Source: Amycolatopsis decaplanina DSM 44594 | GTDB lineage: Bacteria; Actinomycetota; Actinomycetes; Mycobacteriales; Pseudonocardiaceae | DNA: 64,000 nucleotides | Assembly: GCF_000342005.1 (NCBI RefSeq) | Contig: NZ_AOHO01000067.1 | Coordinates: forward strand, 1 to 64,000 | Direction: 5' to 3' | Shown here: one piece after another, positions 44,485-52,924 of the stretch | How the letters are laid out: each line of letters begins with the position of its first letter | Position numbering within the stretch: the first letter of the stretch is position 1 | Notes under the pieces: generated by a model | Told to the model about the DNA's origin: nothing | Seen by the model: only the letters and a program-made list of their open reading frames with translations | The model's database searches: none | Program-made: the position numbers and the translations under genes

Positions 44485-45228
44485 TCATTTACGCTGAGCG
44501 CCTTCGGCATGCCATTCCGCGTAGTGGTACCGCGTGTGCTGGAGCGAGCGGTGCCACTCCCACTCCTCGGCCGAGGGCTTCCGGGTGGTGAGTTCACCCA
44601 GCTGTGCGGCCGCCGCCACGCGGACGGCGTCCGTGACTTCGGCGACACCTTTACGCAGGCCGTGCTCGGCGAGCGACGCGACCCGGCTCCGATGGGAGTC
44701 GAGCGGACGGGGATCCGCGGGGGCCGCAGTGAGGTATCGGCCGACCCGTTCGGCCGCGGTCGAAACGAGCAGAGTGGAATGCGCGAGCAAGCCCGTTCTC
44801 GTCCGGAACACGGCGAAACCGCACAGCTTCGCGTCACCGACGAACAGGCCTCGATCACCGAGCCGCGACGGCAGCCCGAGTTCGGCCACCGTCGCGGTCA
44901 TCAGTTCCCCGAGTGCTTCGAGCGGTTTGACGGCTTCCCCTGACAGACCGAGCCCCGGCAGGACGAGCGTGATGTTGAGATTGCCGGGATCGTGGAACAC
45001 CGTGCCGCCGCCGCTGGCCCGGCGCAGCACCGGGACGCCGTCACTCGTGCAGACGTCGGCCTTGACCTCGCGTTCGATCTTCTGCCCCCGTCCCACGACC
45101 ACACAGTCGGTGTTGCGCCAGATCCACAGGACCGGCGCCTCCGGTGCGGCGCGCAGGAGGGCTTCGTCGAACGCGAGGTTGTCGGCCGGGTCGTCGAACG
45201 AGGCGACGACTTCCGAGGGACCGATCAC
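44485..45228 (-). CDS. Lipoate-protein ligase A-like protein
   Basis: A 247-residue protein of the biotin/lipoate ligase (BPL_LplA_LipB) superfamily. The nucleotide/lipoate loop VLRRASGGGTVFHDPGNLNIT is present and the conserved lysine appears in VGDAKLCGFAVFRTR (K134), where ligases have GRKISG-like sequences. It should ligate or transfer lipoate or octanoate onto dehydrogenase E2 or GcvH domains. The C-terminal accessory domain is short. It overlaps pntB by 4 bases (GTGA-type), so it is the last gene of the pnt operon, an unusual link. Confidence 0.82.
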   Translation of the reverse strand: MIGPSEVVASFDDPADNLAFDEALLRAAPEAPVLWIWRNTDCVVVGRGQKIEREVKADVCTSDGVPVLRRASGGGTVFHDPGNLNITLVLPGLGLSGEAVKPLEALGELMTATVAELGLPSRLGDRGLFVGDAKLCGFAVFRTRTGLLAHSTLLVSTAAERVGRYLTAAPADPRPLDSHRSRVASLAEHGLRKGVAEVTDAVRVAAAAQLGELTTRKPSAEEWEWHRSLQHTRYHYAEWHAEGAQRK

Positions 45229-46610
45229 AGTGCTTTGAGTTCCTCCACGATCTCGCCCACCGACGATTTGGCGTCGCCGAAGAGCATGCTTGTCTTCGCA
45301 TCGTAGAAGAGCTCGTTGTCGATGCCCGCGAAGCCCGAACTCATCCCGCGCTTGAGCACGATCACCGACCGGCTGTGGTTCACCTTGAGGATCGGCATCC
45401 CGTAGATGGGCGAGCCCGGATCGGTCTCCGCGGCCGGGTTCGTGACGTCGTTCGCGCCGATCACCAGCGCGACGTCGGTCTGGGCGAACTCGGAGTTGAT
45501 CTCGTCCATTTCCTTGAGCTGTTCGTACGGGACGTCGGCCTCGGCGAGGAGCACGTTCATATGCCCGGGCATCCGGCCCGCCACCGGGTGGATGGCGTAC
45601 GCGACCGTGATTCCCTTGGCCTCCAGCAGCTTCGCCATCTCGCGGACCACATGCTGCGCCTGCGCGACGGCCATGCCGTACCCGGGCACGACCACGACCT
45701 TGTTGGCGTACGCCATCTGGATCGCGGTGTCGGACGCGCTGGTGCTGCGGACCGGCCGGACCTCGCCGGATCCGCCGCTCGCGACCGCCGTGCCGCCGCC
45801 GAACCCGCCGGCGACGATGGCCGGGATCGACCGGTTCATCGCCTTCGCCATCAGGTTCGTCAGGATCGAACCCGAGGCGCCGACGATCATGCCCGCCACG
45901 ATCAGCGCGGTGTTGTCGAGCGCGAGCCCCATGGCCGCCGCCGACAATCCGGTGAGCGCGTTCAGCAACGAGATGACGACCGGCATGTCCGCGCCGCCGA
46001 TCGGCAGCACGACCACCACGCCGAGCACGCCCGCCGCGACCAGCAGACCGATCATCAGCAGTTCGGCGTCACCGCCGGTGGCGATGACGACCGCGAACAC
46101 GATCGCGGCGATCAGCACGAGCGCGTTCACCGGCTGCTGCAGTTTGCCCAGGGTGATCGGCCTGCCGGAGATGAGTTCCTGCAGTTTCCCGAACGCGATG
46201 TTCGAGCCCCAGAAAGACACCGAACCGACGATCGCGGCGAACAACGACGCGATCGCGACGTACGCCGGCTCGTGCGCGTAGCCCTCGGTGGTGCGGAACT
46301 CGACCCACGCGATGAGCGCGACCGCCCCGCCGCCGACGCCGTTGAACAGCGCCACCATCTGCGGCATCGCGGTCATCTTCACCTTGCGCGCGGACGGCAC
46401 GCCGACGACGACACCGATCGCGACGCCGAGCGCGATCAGCAGCCAGTTGCTCATTCCCGGCGTCAGCAGCGTCGCGATCACCGCGATGCCCATGCCGACG
46501 GCGGCGATCCAGTTGCCGCGCACCGCGGTGCGCGGACCGGTCAGGCCCATGAGGCCGTAGATGAACAGTGCGAAGGAAATGATGTAGAGGACGGCGATGA
46601 AGGTCGTCAC
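45225..46610 (-). CDS. pntB: NAD(P) transhydrogenase beta subunit
   Basis: A 461-residue PntB with about nine N-terminal membrane helices and a C-terminal NADP(H)-binding domain III: NKVVVVPGYGMAVAQAQHVVREMAKLLE, then HPVAGRMPGHMNVLLAEADVPYEQL, DVALVIGANDVTNPAA and GMPILKVNHSRSVIVLKRGMSSGFAGIDNELFY, all hallmark segments. It uses the proton gradient to make NADPH from NADH. The GTG start overlaps the end of pntAb by 4 bases. Confidence 0.96.
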   Translation of the reverse strand: MTTFIAVLYIISFALFIYGLMGLTGPRTAVRGNWIAAVGMGIAVIATLLTPGMSNWLLIALGVAIGVVVGVPSARKVKMTAMPQMVALFNGVGGGAVALIAWVEFRTTEGYAHEPAYVAIASLFAAIVGSVSFWGSNIAFGKLQELISGRPITLGKLQQPVNALVLIAAIVFAVVIATGGDAELLMIGLLVAAGVLGVVVVLPIGGADMPVVISLLNALTGLSAAAMGLALDNTALIVAGMIVGASGSILTNLMAKAMNRSIPAIVAGGFGGGTAVASGGSGEVRPVRSTSASDTAIQMAYANKVVVVPGYGMAVAQAQHVVREMAKLLEAKGITVAYAIHPVAGRMPGHMNVLLAEADVPYEQLKEMDEINSEFAQTDVALVIGANDVTNPAAETDPGSPIYGMPILKVNHSRSVIVLKRGMSSGFAGIDNELFYDAKTSMLFGDAKSSVGEIVEELKAL

Positions 46611-46909
46611 TTGTCACCACCGTCTTCCGGCTTCTTCGCCTTGAACATCGAGAGCATCCGGTCGGTGACGAGGAAGCCGCCGACCACGTTGATCGTGCCG
46701 AAGGCGATCGCGATCACCAGCAGGATCTTGTTCAGTACGCCGTCGACCCCGAGGCCGAGCACGATCAGCCCGCCGAGCAGGACGATGCCGTGGATGGCGT
46801 TGGTTCCCGACATGAGCGGGGTGTGCAGGGTGTTGGGCACCTTGGAGATGACCGTGAATCCCACGAATCCGGCGAGCACGAGGATCGCCAGGCTGCCTAC
46901 GAGCATCAC
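46607..46909 (-). CDS. pntAb: NAD(P) transhydrogenase alpha subunit, membrane part
   Basis: A 100-residue membrane subunit with about three to four helices, corresponding to the C-terminal part of E. coli PntA: VGFTVISKVPNTLHTPLMSGTNAIHGIVLLGGLIVLG is the highly conserved family block. The split of alpha into two genes (pntAa, pntAb) is common in actinobacteria. It overlaps both neighbouring pnt genes by 4 bases, so the three are translationally coupled. Confidence 0.95.
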   Translation of the reverse strand: MMLVGSLAILVLAGFVGFTVISKVPNTLHTPLMSGTNAIHGIVLLGGLIVLGLGVDGVLNKILLVIAIAFGTINVVGGFLVTDRMLSMFKAKKPEDGGDK

Positions 46910-48024
46910 TCGCCCCCTTGCTTTTCGGAATCGCGAGCGCCGGCCACACAGGCCCCGGCGACGATCTCGTCGGAGAAGTCGAGTGCGAGCCTGCCTTCCT
47001 TGTCGACGAGCAGTTCCAGCAACTCGGTGACGTTGCGCGCGTAGAGCTCGCTGGAATGCGCGGGCATCTCCGCGGCGAGGTTGAGCGGCGAGCAGATGGT
47101 GACGTCGTGCTCGACGATCTCCTCGCCCGGTTTCGTCAGTTCGCAGTTGCCGCCGGACTCGCCGGCGAGGTCGACCACGACACCACCGGCGGGCATCCCC
47201 TTCACCGCGTCGGCGGTGACGAGGGTCGGCGCCTTGCGGCCGGGGACGAGCGCGGTGGTGATCACGACGTCGAACTTCGTGATCGCCTCGGTGAGCCTGC
47301 GTTGCTGCTCGGCTCTTTCCTCCTCGGTCAGCTCGCGGGCATACCCGCCCTCGCCGACCGCCTCGATGCCGAGGTCGAGGAATTTCGCGCCGAGCGACTT
47401 CACCTGCTCGCCGACCTCGGGCCGGACGTCGTACCCGGTGGTCTGCGCGCCGAGCCGTTTCGCCGTCGCCAAGGCCTGGAGCCCGGCGACACCGGCGCCG
47501 AGCACGAGCACCTTCGCGGGCGGCACCGTCCCGGCCGCGGTGGTGAGCATCGGGAAGAAGCGGGTGAGCTTCTCCGCGGCCAGCAAGACCGCGCGATAAC
47601 CCGCGACGCTGCTCTGTGACGACAGCGCGTCCATCGCCTGCGCGCGGGAGATCCGCGGGATCGCCTCGACGGCGAAGGCGCGGACGCCCGCCGATTCGAG
47701 CGCCGCTATCCCCTCCGGATCACCCCTCGGATTCAGGAAGCCGATGAGAATGGTGCCCTGTTTGAGCTTCGCGACTTCGGCCGCGCTCGGAGGCGCCACC
47801 TTGACCACGATGTCGGCATCCCACGGATCGCCGATCATCGCGCCCGCCTGCTCGAAGGTCTCGTCGGCGAGCAGCGCGCCGGCGCCCGCGCCGGGCTCGA
47901 CCACCACCCGCAGTCCGCGTCCGGAGACGCGCTCGATGAGTTTCGGTACCAGCGCGATGCGGCGTTCACCTTGTCCGGTTTCCCGGACTACACCGACCGT
48001 GAGCTGCTCGTTCTCTGCCGCCAC
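46906..48024 (-). CDS. pntAa: NAD(P) transhydrogenase alpha subunit, NAD domain
   Basis: The 372-residue NAD(H)-binding domain I subunit, related to alanine dehydrogenase. Blocks: VGVVRETGQGERRIALVPKLIE at the N-terminus, KVLVLGAGVAGLQALATAKRLGAQTTGYDVRPEVGEQV (Rossmann fold), PGRKAPTLVTADAVKGMPAGGVVVDLAGESGGNCELT. GTG at 48024 is chosen because GAGGAGG precedes it; a longer frame to 48213 was rejected as it would read into the repeat cluster. It heads the operon pntAa-pntAb-pntB-lplA-like. Confidence 0.95.
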   Translation of the reverse strand: MAAENEQLTVGVVRETGQGERRIALVPKLIERVSGRGLRVVVEPGAGAGALLADETFEQAGAMIGDPWDADIVVKVAPPSAAEVAKLKQGTILIGFLNPRGDPEGIAALESAGVRAFAVEAIPRISRAQAMDALSSQSSVAGYRAVLLAAEKLTRFFPMLTTAAGTVPPAKVLVLGAGVAGLQALATAKRLGAQTTGYDVRPEVGEQVKSLGAKFLDLGIEAVGEGGYARELTEEERAEQQRRLTEAITKFDVVITTALVPGRKAPTLVTADAVKGMPAGGVVVDLAGESGGNCELTKPGEEIVEHDVTICSPLNLAAEMPAHSSELYARNVTELLELLVDKEGRLALDFSDEIVAGACVAGARDSEKQGGE

Positions 48025-48212
48025 AGGCGACCTCCTCGCTGGAGAGGACCACACGAACCCGCACTTCTTACCACGCCCGACCGATAACTTTCCTGGCTGA
48101 AAGTATCCGGACGGCATCTTTCCGTGACATCGATCATCACGATCGATCCAGCCATCGATCCAGGTGCGCGAAGTCATGAAGAGGGGCAGGGCGGCTGTGA
48201 CGCGGCGCCACA

Positions 48213-48321
48213 CTCGCGTGATCAGGCACGGATCTCGCGTGATCAGAAGCCGAACACCGAGTGCGGCATCCCGTCACGCGAGTTCGCCCTCTGATCACGT
48301 GAGTTCCGTGCTCGATCACGC
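48213..48321. repeat. Cluster of CTCGCGTGATCAG repeats upstream of pntAa
   Basis: Two direct copies of CTCGCGTGATCAG (48213-48225 and 48234-48246), an inverted copy with one mismatch (48291-48303), and two partial inverted copies (TCACGCGAG at 48274-48282; GATCACGC near 48314) lie within about 110 bases. They sit in the 397-base space upstream of pntAa. They may be protein-binding sites of the pnt operon or a dispersed repeat. Confidence 0.6.
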
Positions 48322-48334
48322 CGGTGAGCATGTC

Positions 48335-48382
48335 GCGAAAGCCACTTTCATGACGTCGGATGTCCCGGAAGTGGCTTTCGCG
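48335..48382. terminator. Dispersed hairpin downstream of TetR gene (inverted copy of 15843-15890)
   Basis: Arms GCGAAAGCCACTTTC and GGAAGTGGCTTTCGC pair with one G-U. Its reverse complement matches the element at 15843-15890 at 43 of 48 positions, loop included. It lies 40 bases beyond the stop of the minus-strand TetR gene. Confidence 0.82.
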
Positions 48383-48421
48383 CCGCGTTTCAGCCCGCCT
48401 TAAGGAGCAACGCTTTCCGCA

Positions 48422-49042
48422 TCACGGAACGCTGTGCCAGTTCGGCACGCCCAGAAAGATCAGCCGCAACCGCCGTTCGGCCGTGCGCACGATCTCGTCG
48501 TCACGCGAAGGCGTTTCGAGCAACTCCAGCACCGTCGTGAGCATGGTCGTCACGATCAGGTCGGCGAGCAGATGCAGATCCTCGGTGCTCCAGTCGCGCA
48601 GGAAGTCGAACCGCGCGAGGTCGACGGCGAGTTCGCTGACGAAGAGCTTGAGTTCGAAACCGATCGCCTGCCGGACCGGGCCGGTACCGCCGTAGCGCTC
48701 CCTGGTCAGGAAGTGGAAGTGGTCCTCGTGCGCCCGCACGTGCTCGCGCAGGATGCGCACGGACGAGCGGATCATGTCGTTGTACGCCGACGGCCTCGTG
48801 CGCGCGGAGCGGATCATCGTGCGCAAGGTGCGCATCGACTCCTCGACCAGCGCCACCCCGAGTTCGTCCATCGACGCGAAATGGCGGTAGAACGCCGTCG
48901 GGACGATCCCGGCCTGTTTCGCCACCTCGCGCAGGCTGAGCCCGGAGAACCCGCGTTCCGCCACCAGGTCCAGTGCCGCGTCCAGCAGCGCCTGCCGTGT
49001 GCGCTGCTTGCGCTCCTGCCGGGAAACGGGCTCGGTTGTCAC
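48422..49042 (-). CDS. TetR-family regulator of desaturase operon (candidate)
   Basis: A 206-residue TetR regulator. The HTH region is at about residues 12-60: RKQRTRQALLDAALDLVAERGFSGLSLREVAKQAGIVPTAFYRHFASMDELGVALVEE. The rest is helical, including MIRSSVRILREHVRAHEDHFHFLTRERYGG, a pattern shared with fatty-acid-linked TetR proteins. It is divergent from ferredoxin reductase and desaturase genes, the arrangement of DesT in Pseudomonas, which senses acyl-CoA saturation. GTG at 49042 is preferred over a longer frame. Confidence 0.88.
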   Translation of the reverse strand: MTTEPVSRQERKQRTRQALLDAALDLVAERGFSGLSLREVAKQAGIVPTAFYRHFASMDELGVALVEESMRTLRTMIRSARTRPSAYNDMIRSSVRILREHVRAHEDHFHFLTRERYGGTGPVRQAIGFELKLFVSELAVDLARFDFLRDWSTEDLHLLADLIVTTMLTTVLELLETPSRDDEIVRTAERRLRLIFLGVPNWHSVP

Positions 49043-49100
49043 GACAGACAGCGTAATCGCCTCCGCGCTATCACCCACGTCACATCGCCGTCCTCTCGCG

Positions 49101-49154
49101 TTGACAAGCGGGATCTTCACCACTTCACTATTCAGTGTACAAGCGTTCACTGAA
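49101..49154 (+). promoter_or_regulatory. Desaturase promoter and candidate TetR operator
   Basis: TTGACA (49101-49106) is a good -35, with CACTAT (49126-49131) a possible -10 at 19 bases. TTCAGTG-N10-CACTGAA (49131-49154), a perfect 7-base inverted repeat, overlaps or follows the -10 and is well placed for repression by the divergent TetR protein. A further TTCACT lies at 49124. Confidence 0.6.
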
Positions 49155-49168
49155 CTTGGGAGAAAGTG

Positions 49169-50260
49169 ATGACGGCACTGGTACCGCGCAGGGCCAGGCG
49201 GCTGGCCTCGCTGGCCGAGGCCCTGCTCACGCCCCACGGCATGGACCGCTACCTCGAACTCGTCGATCCGATGCTGGTCCGCCGCGAGGTCCGCGGCCTG
49301 GTCACCGGCGTCCGGAGGCAGACGCCCGACACGGTCACGCTGACCATCCGGCCTAGCCGGGCCTGGCGGGGACACGTCGCCGGCCAGTACGTGCGGGTGA
49401 CCGTCGAGATCGACGGCGTCCGCCGGACCCGCTGCTATTCACCCGCCGGTTCGGAGCACGACGGCACACTGGAACTGACCATCAAGGCCGACCCGCGGGG
49501 CCTCGTCTCGCGGCACCTGAACCGCACGGTCACGATCGGTTCGGTGCTCGGACTGTCCACTCCGGATGGAGAGTTCACCCTGCCCTCGCCGAGGCCGCGG
49601 CGGATCCTGCTGCTGAGCGGCGGGAGCGGGATCACGCCCGTCCTGTCGATGCTGCGCACCCTCGCGGACGAGAAGCACGAGGGCGACCTCGCCTTCCTGC
49701 ACTACTCCAACGGCGCCGAAGACGCGCTCTACCGCACCGAACTCGCCGACCTCGCCCGCCGCCTGCCCGGCCTACGGGTGGTACACGCGTTCACTCACGC
49801 GAAAACCGGCGGCGACCTGCACGGGTTCTTCTCGAAGGAACACCTCGCGGAGGCCGTTCCGTGGTACCGCGACGCCGAGACCTTCCTGTGCGGTCCGAAA
49901 CCGCTGATGGACTCCGTCCGGGAGACGTTCGAGGCCGACGGCATCGGTGCACATCTGCACACCGAGGAATTCACGCCGCCGGCGCTCACCTTCGACACCG
50001 AGAACGCCGAAGGACAGGTGCGCTTCGCGCGCAGCGGCCGCGAGTTCGCCAACTCCGGGAAACCGTTGCTGGAGCAGGCCGAAGAGGCGGGCCTGAGCCC
50101 GGAACACGGCTGCCGGATGGGCATCTGCTTCTCCTGCACGCAGATCAAGACCTCCGGCTGCGTACGCAACGCGAAGACCGGCGAGACCTCCAGCGAAGAG
50201 AACGAAGAGATCCAGCTCTGCATCTCCGTCCCGGTCGGGGACGTCGAGATCAACGCTTAG
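49169..50260 (+). CDS. Ferredoxin-NADP reductase-type oxidoreductase for desaturase
   Basis: A 363-residue fused reductase: N-terminal FAD domain (GQYVRVTVEIDGVRRTRCYSPAG with the RxYS motif), NAD(P) domain (ILLLSGGSGITPVLSMLRTL, ETFLCGPKPLMDSVRETF) and a C-terminal plant-type 2Fe-2S ferredoxin domain with EHGCRMGICFSCTQIKTSGCVRN and a final cysteine in IQLCIS. This is the organisation of mycobacterial Rv3230c, which passes electrons from NADPH to the stearoyl-CoA desaturase DesA3. GGGAGAA precedes ATG 49169. It is 13 bases before the desaturase gene. Confidence 0.93.
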   Translation: MTALVPRRARRLASLAEALLTPHGMDRYLELVDPMLVRREVRGLVTGVRRQTPDTVTLTIRPSRAWRGHVAGQYVRVTVEIDGVRRTRCYSPAGSEHDGTLELTIKADPRGLVSRHLNRTVTIGSVLGLSTPDGEFTLPSPRPRRILLLSGGSGITPVLSMLRTLADEKHEGDLAFLHYSNGAEDALYRTELADLARRLPGLRVVHAFTHAKTGGDLHGFFSKEHLAEAVPWYRDAETFLCGPKPLMDSVRETFEADGIGAHLHTEEFTPPALTFDTENAEGQVRFARSGREFANSGKPLLEQAEEAGLSPEHGCRMGICFSCTQIKTSGCVRNAKTGETSSEENEEIQLCISVPVGDVEINA

Positions 50261-50273
50261 AAGGGACCCAGCC

Positions 50274-51389
50274 ATGACCGGCTTGCAGGACAAGCTGACA
50301 CCCGCGCAGGTCGAGGAGTTCGGCCGCGAGATGGACGCGATCCGGCAACGGATCGTCGCCGACCTCGGCCAGGCGGACGTCGACTACATCCACAACGTCA
50401 TCAAGACACAGCGCGCGCTCGAGGTCACCGGCCGCGGGCTGCTGTTCGCCGGGTTCTTCCCGCCTGCCTGGGTCGCCGGCGTCGCCGCGCTTTCGGTGGC
50501 GAAGATCCTCGACAACATGGAGATCGGCCACAACGTCATGCACGGCCAGTACGACTGGACGCGCGACCCGGCGCTGAGCTCCCAGCAGTTCGAGTGGGAC
50601 ACCGTCGCGCCCTCGGAGAACTGGCGCCATTCCCACAACTACATCCACCACACCTACACCAACATCCTCGACAAGGACCGCGACATCGGTTACGGCATCC
50701 TGCGGATGGACCCGGCGCAGCAGTGGAACCCGTACTACCTGGGCAACCCGGTGTACGCGACGCTGCTCGCGCTGTTCTTCCAGTGGGGCGTCATGCTGCA
50801 CGACCTCGAGGTCGACCGGGTCGTCAAGGGCGAACGCACCTGGGCCGAGAACAAGCCGGTGCTGCGGAAGATCGTGCGCAAGGCGGGCCGTCAGGTCGGC
50901 AAGGACTACGTGCTCTTCCCGCTGCTGACCGGTCCGCTCGCGCCGCTGACCTTCCTCGGCAACGCCACCGCGAACCTGACCCGCAACCTGTGGGCGTTCT
51001 CGATCATCTTCTGCGGGCACTTCCCCGCCGACGTCGAGAGCTTCACCGAGGAGGAGACCGAGAACGAGTCGCGGGGCCAGTGGTACCTGCGCCAGATCCT
51101 CGGCTCGGCGAACATCACCGGCGGCAAGCTCTTCCACATCATGACCGGGAACCTCTCGCACCAGATCGAGCACCACCTGTTCCCGGACATCCCGGCGCGC
51201 CGCTACCCGGAGATCGCGGGTGAGGTGCGGGCGATCTGCGAGAAGTACGGCCTGCCGTACAACACCGGTCCCCTGCACAAGCAGCTGTTCTCGGTGGCCA
51301 AGAAGATCGTGAAGCTGGCCCTGCCGTGGAACGGCGAACCCCGCACTCCGGCTACCGTGGAGAGCGACAAGACCCTCCGAGCGGCTTAA
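50274..51389 (+). CDS. Membrane acyl-CoA/fatty acid desaturase
   Basis: A 371-residue integral membrane desaturase with the three histidine boxes that hold the di-iron centre: HNVMH (86-90), HNYIHH (121-126) and HQIEHH near residue 300, followed by LFPDIPARRYPEI. It resembles mycobacterial DesA3, a stearoyl-CoA delta-9 desaturase, and the adjacent reductase matches its partner. It should introduce double bases into saturated acyl chains to control membrane fluidity. Regulated most likely by the divergent TetR protein. Confidence 0.94.
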   Translation: MTGLQDKLTPAQVEEFGREMDAIRQRIVADLGQADVDYIHNVIKTQRALEVTGRGLLFAGFFPPAWVAGVAALSVAKILDNMEIGHNVMHGQYDWTRDPALSSQQFEWDTVAPSENWRHSHNYIHHTYTNILDKDRDIGYGILRMDPAQQWNPYYLGNPVYATLLALFFQWGVMLHDLEVDRVVKGERTWAENKPVLRKIVRKAGRQVGKDYVLFPLLTGPLAPLTFLGNATANLTRNLWAFSIIFCGHFPADVESFTEEETENESRGQWYLRQILGSANITGGKLFHIMTGNLSHQIEHHLFPDIPARRYPEIAGEVRAICEKYGLPYNTGPLHKQLFSVAKKIVKLALPWNGEPRTPATVESDKTLRAA

Positions 51390-51390
51390 G

Positions 51391-51606
51391 GTGTCTGACA
51401 TGGTCGGTCAGTTCGAAAGCACCAAGGACGTGGTCCAAGAGGTCACCGAGTCCGCGGCCACCCACATCGGCAACATCGCGACGATCATCACCGGCGCGAT
51501 CCGGGACATCGCCCGCGAGACCGGCGACTGGCTGACGGACGTCATCGAGATGCGCGAGGCGTCCCAGCGGGCGCAGGCGGACGAACGGCACCGCGACGAA
51601 GACTAG
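51391..51606 (+). CDS. Small helical protein downstream of desaturase
   Basis: A 71-residue protein starting at GTG 51391, one base after the desaturase stop (or ATG 51400, leaving 68 residues). The sequence ESTKDVVQEVTESAATHIGNIATIITGAIRDIARETGDWLTDVIEMREASQRAQADE is amphipathic helix throughout, with a mildly hydrophobic middle and a charged C-terminus. No known domain. Tight coupling to the desaturase suggests the same operon and perhaps a role at the membrane. Confidence 0.65.
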   Translation: MSDMVGQFESTKDVVQEVTESAATHIGNIATIITGAIRDIARETGDWLTDVIEMREASQRAQADERHRDED

Positions 51607-51653
51607 GGAAACCTGGATGGGCACGAGGCGGGTGGCCACGGCAAGCTGAAGCC

Positions 51654-52916
51654 GTGATCACCCGCCTCGCCTTGCCTGGACGTGTACTCAGCGCACAGCT
51701 GAGCCGCGCGTACCGGGCCGAGCTGGCCTGGGTGATCATCGGCGCGCCGCTGACCCTGGCGTGCGTGATGCTCGTCGTCGTCGGACTGTTCCTCGGGGCG
51801 GGCCTGAGCCTGCTCACCATCGGGCTGCCGGTGCTCATCGGCGTCCTGGCGGGCGCACGGCTGATCGGGACCGCCCACATCGGCCTGGCGCGTGCCCTGC
51901 TCGGGACGACGGTCACCCCGCCCGTCCGGCCCGAACCGCGGCCCGGCCTCTGGAACGGCGTCAAAGGGCGGCTCGGGGATCCGCTCGGCTGGCGGTCGAT
52001 CGCCTACCTGCTGATCCGGCTGCCGCTGGCGTTGATCGGGCTCTTCCTGGTCGCGACCCTGTTCGTGTACGCCGTGAGCACGCTGAGCTATCCGCTGTTC
52101 TGGTTCACCCTGAACGGCGAGGCCATGCCGACGTTCGACCTCCGCGTCGACACCTGGCCCCTCACCCTGCCACTCGCCTTCACCGGGCTGGCCGTCCTGC
52201 TGGCGATGCCGTGGGTGGTCCACGGTCTGACCGAGTTCGACCGCCTGCTGGTGCGCGGAGTCCTCGGTGCCGAGGACCTCTCCAAACGGGTGCGCGACCT
52301 CGAACGCAGCCGCGCGACCGCGGTCGACGACGCGACACGGCGCCTGCGCCGGATCGAACGCGACCTGCACGACGGCGCGCAGGCCCAGCTGGTCGCGCTG
52401 GCGATGAAGCTCGGTATCGCGAAGGACGAACTGTCCGGCGGCGGCGACATCGAGCAGGTCACCGCCCTGGTCACCGCCGCGCACGCCAACGCGAAACAGG
52501 CCCTGGTCGAACTGCGCGACCTCGCCCGCGGCATCCATCCCGCCGCGCTCGACGCCGGCCTCGACGTCGCGCTGTCCACTTTGGCCGCGGGCTCGGGCAT
52601 CGACGCGCGGATCACCGTGGACCTGCCGAGCAGGCCGTCGCCGTCGATCGAGACCATCGCCTACTTCACCGTCGCCGAACTGCTGACCAATGCCGCCAAG
52701 CACACTTCCGCCGCGATCGAGGTCGACGTGGGTATCGTCGGCGGCAACCTGCGGCTCGTGGTGCGCGACGGCGGCGAAGGCGGGGCCCGGCCGGAACGAG
52801 GCGGCGGGCTCGCCGGGATCGCCGAGCGGCTCGCGACGGTGGACGGCGGGCTCGACATCGACAGCCCTCCGGGAGGGCCTACGGTGATCAGCGCGGAAAT
52901 ACCATTACGGAAATAG
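51654..52916 (+). CDS. Sensor histidine kinase (NarL-type partner)
   Basis: A 420-residue membrane kinase. The N-terminal 190 residues contain about four helices in two pairs, matching the putative sensor domain common in Streptomyces-type kinases. The HisKA_3 dimerisation motif RIERDLHDGAQAQLVALAMKLG carries the phosphorylated H239. The ATPase domain follows with AELLTNAAKHT (N box) and DGGEGGARPERGGGLAGIAERLATVDGGLDI (G boxes). GTG start. It is followed by its response regulator 8 bases later. The signal is unknown. Confidence 0.92.
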   Translation: MITRLALPGRVLSAQLSRAYRAELAWVIIGAPLTLACVMLVVVGLFLGAGLSLLTIGLPVLIGVLAGARLIGTAHIGLARALLGTTVTPPVRPEPRPGLWNGVKGRLGDPLGWRSIAYLLIRLPLALIGLFLVATLFVYAVSTLSYPLFWFTLNGEAMPTFDLRVDTWPLTLPLAFTGLAVLLAMPWVVHGLTEFDRLLVRGVLGAEDLSKRVRDLERSRATAVDDATRRLRRIERDLHDGAQAQLVALAMKLGIAKDELSGGGDIEQVTALVTAAHANAKQALVELRDLARGIHPAALDAGLDVALSTLAAGSGIDARITVDLPSRPSPSIETIAYFTVAELLTNAAKHTSAAIEVDVGIVGGNLRLVVRDGGEGGARPERGGGLAGIAERLATVDGGLDIDSPPGGPTVISAEIPLRK

Positions 52917-52924
52917 GGGGCGGC

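Noticed and set aside
45144..47030. Long plus-strand open frame opposite pntB
   Set aside because: Shadow of the pnt operon, rich in Arg, Asp and His; pnt genes are certain.
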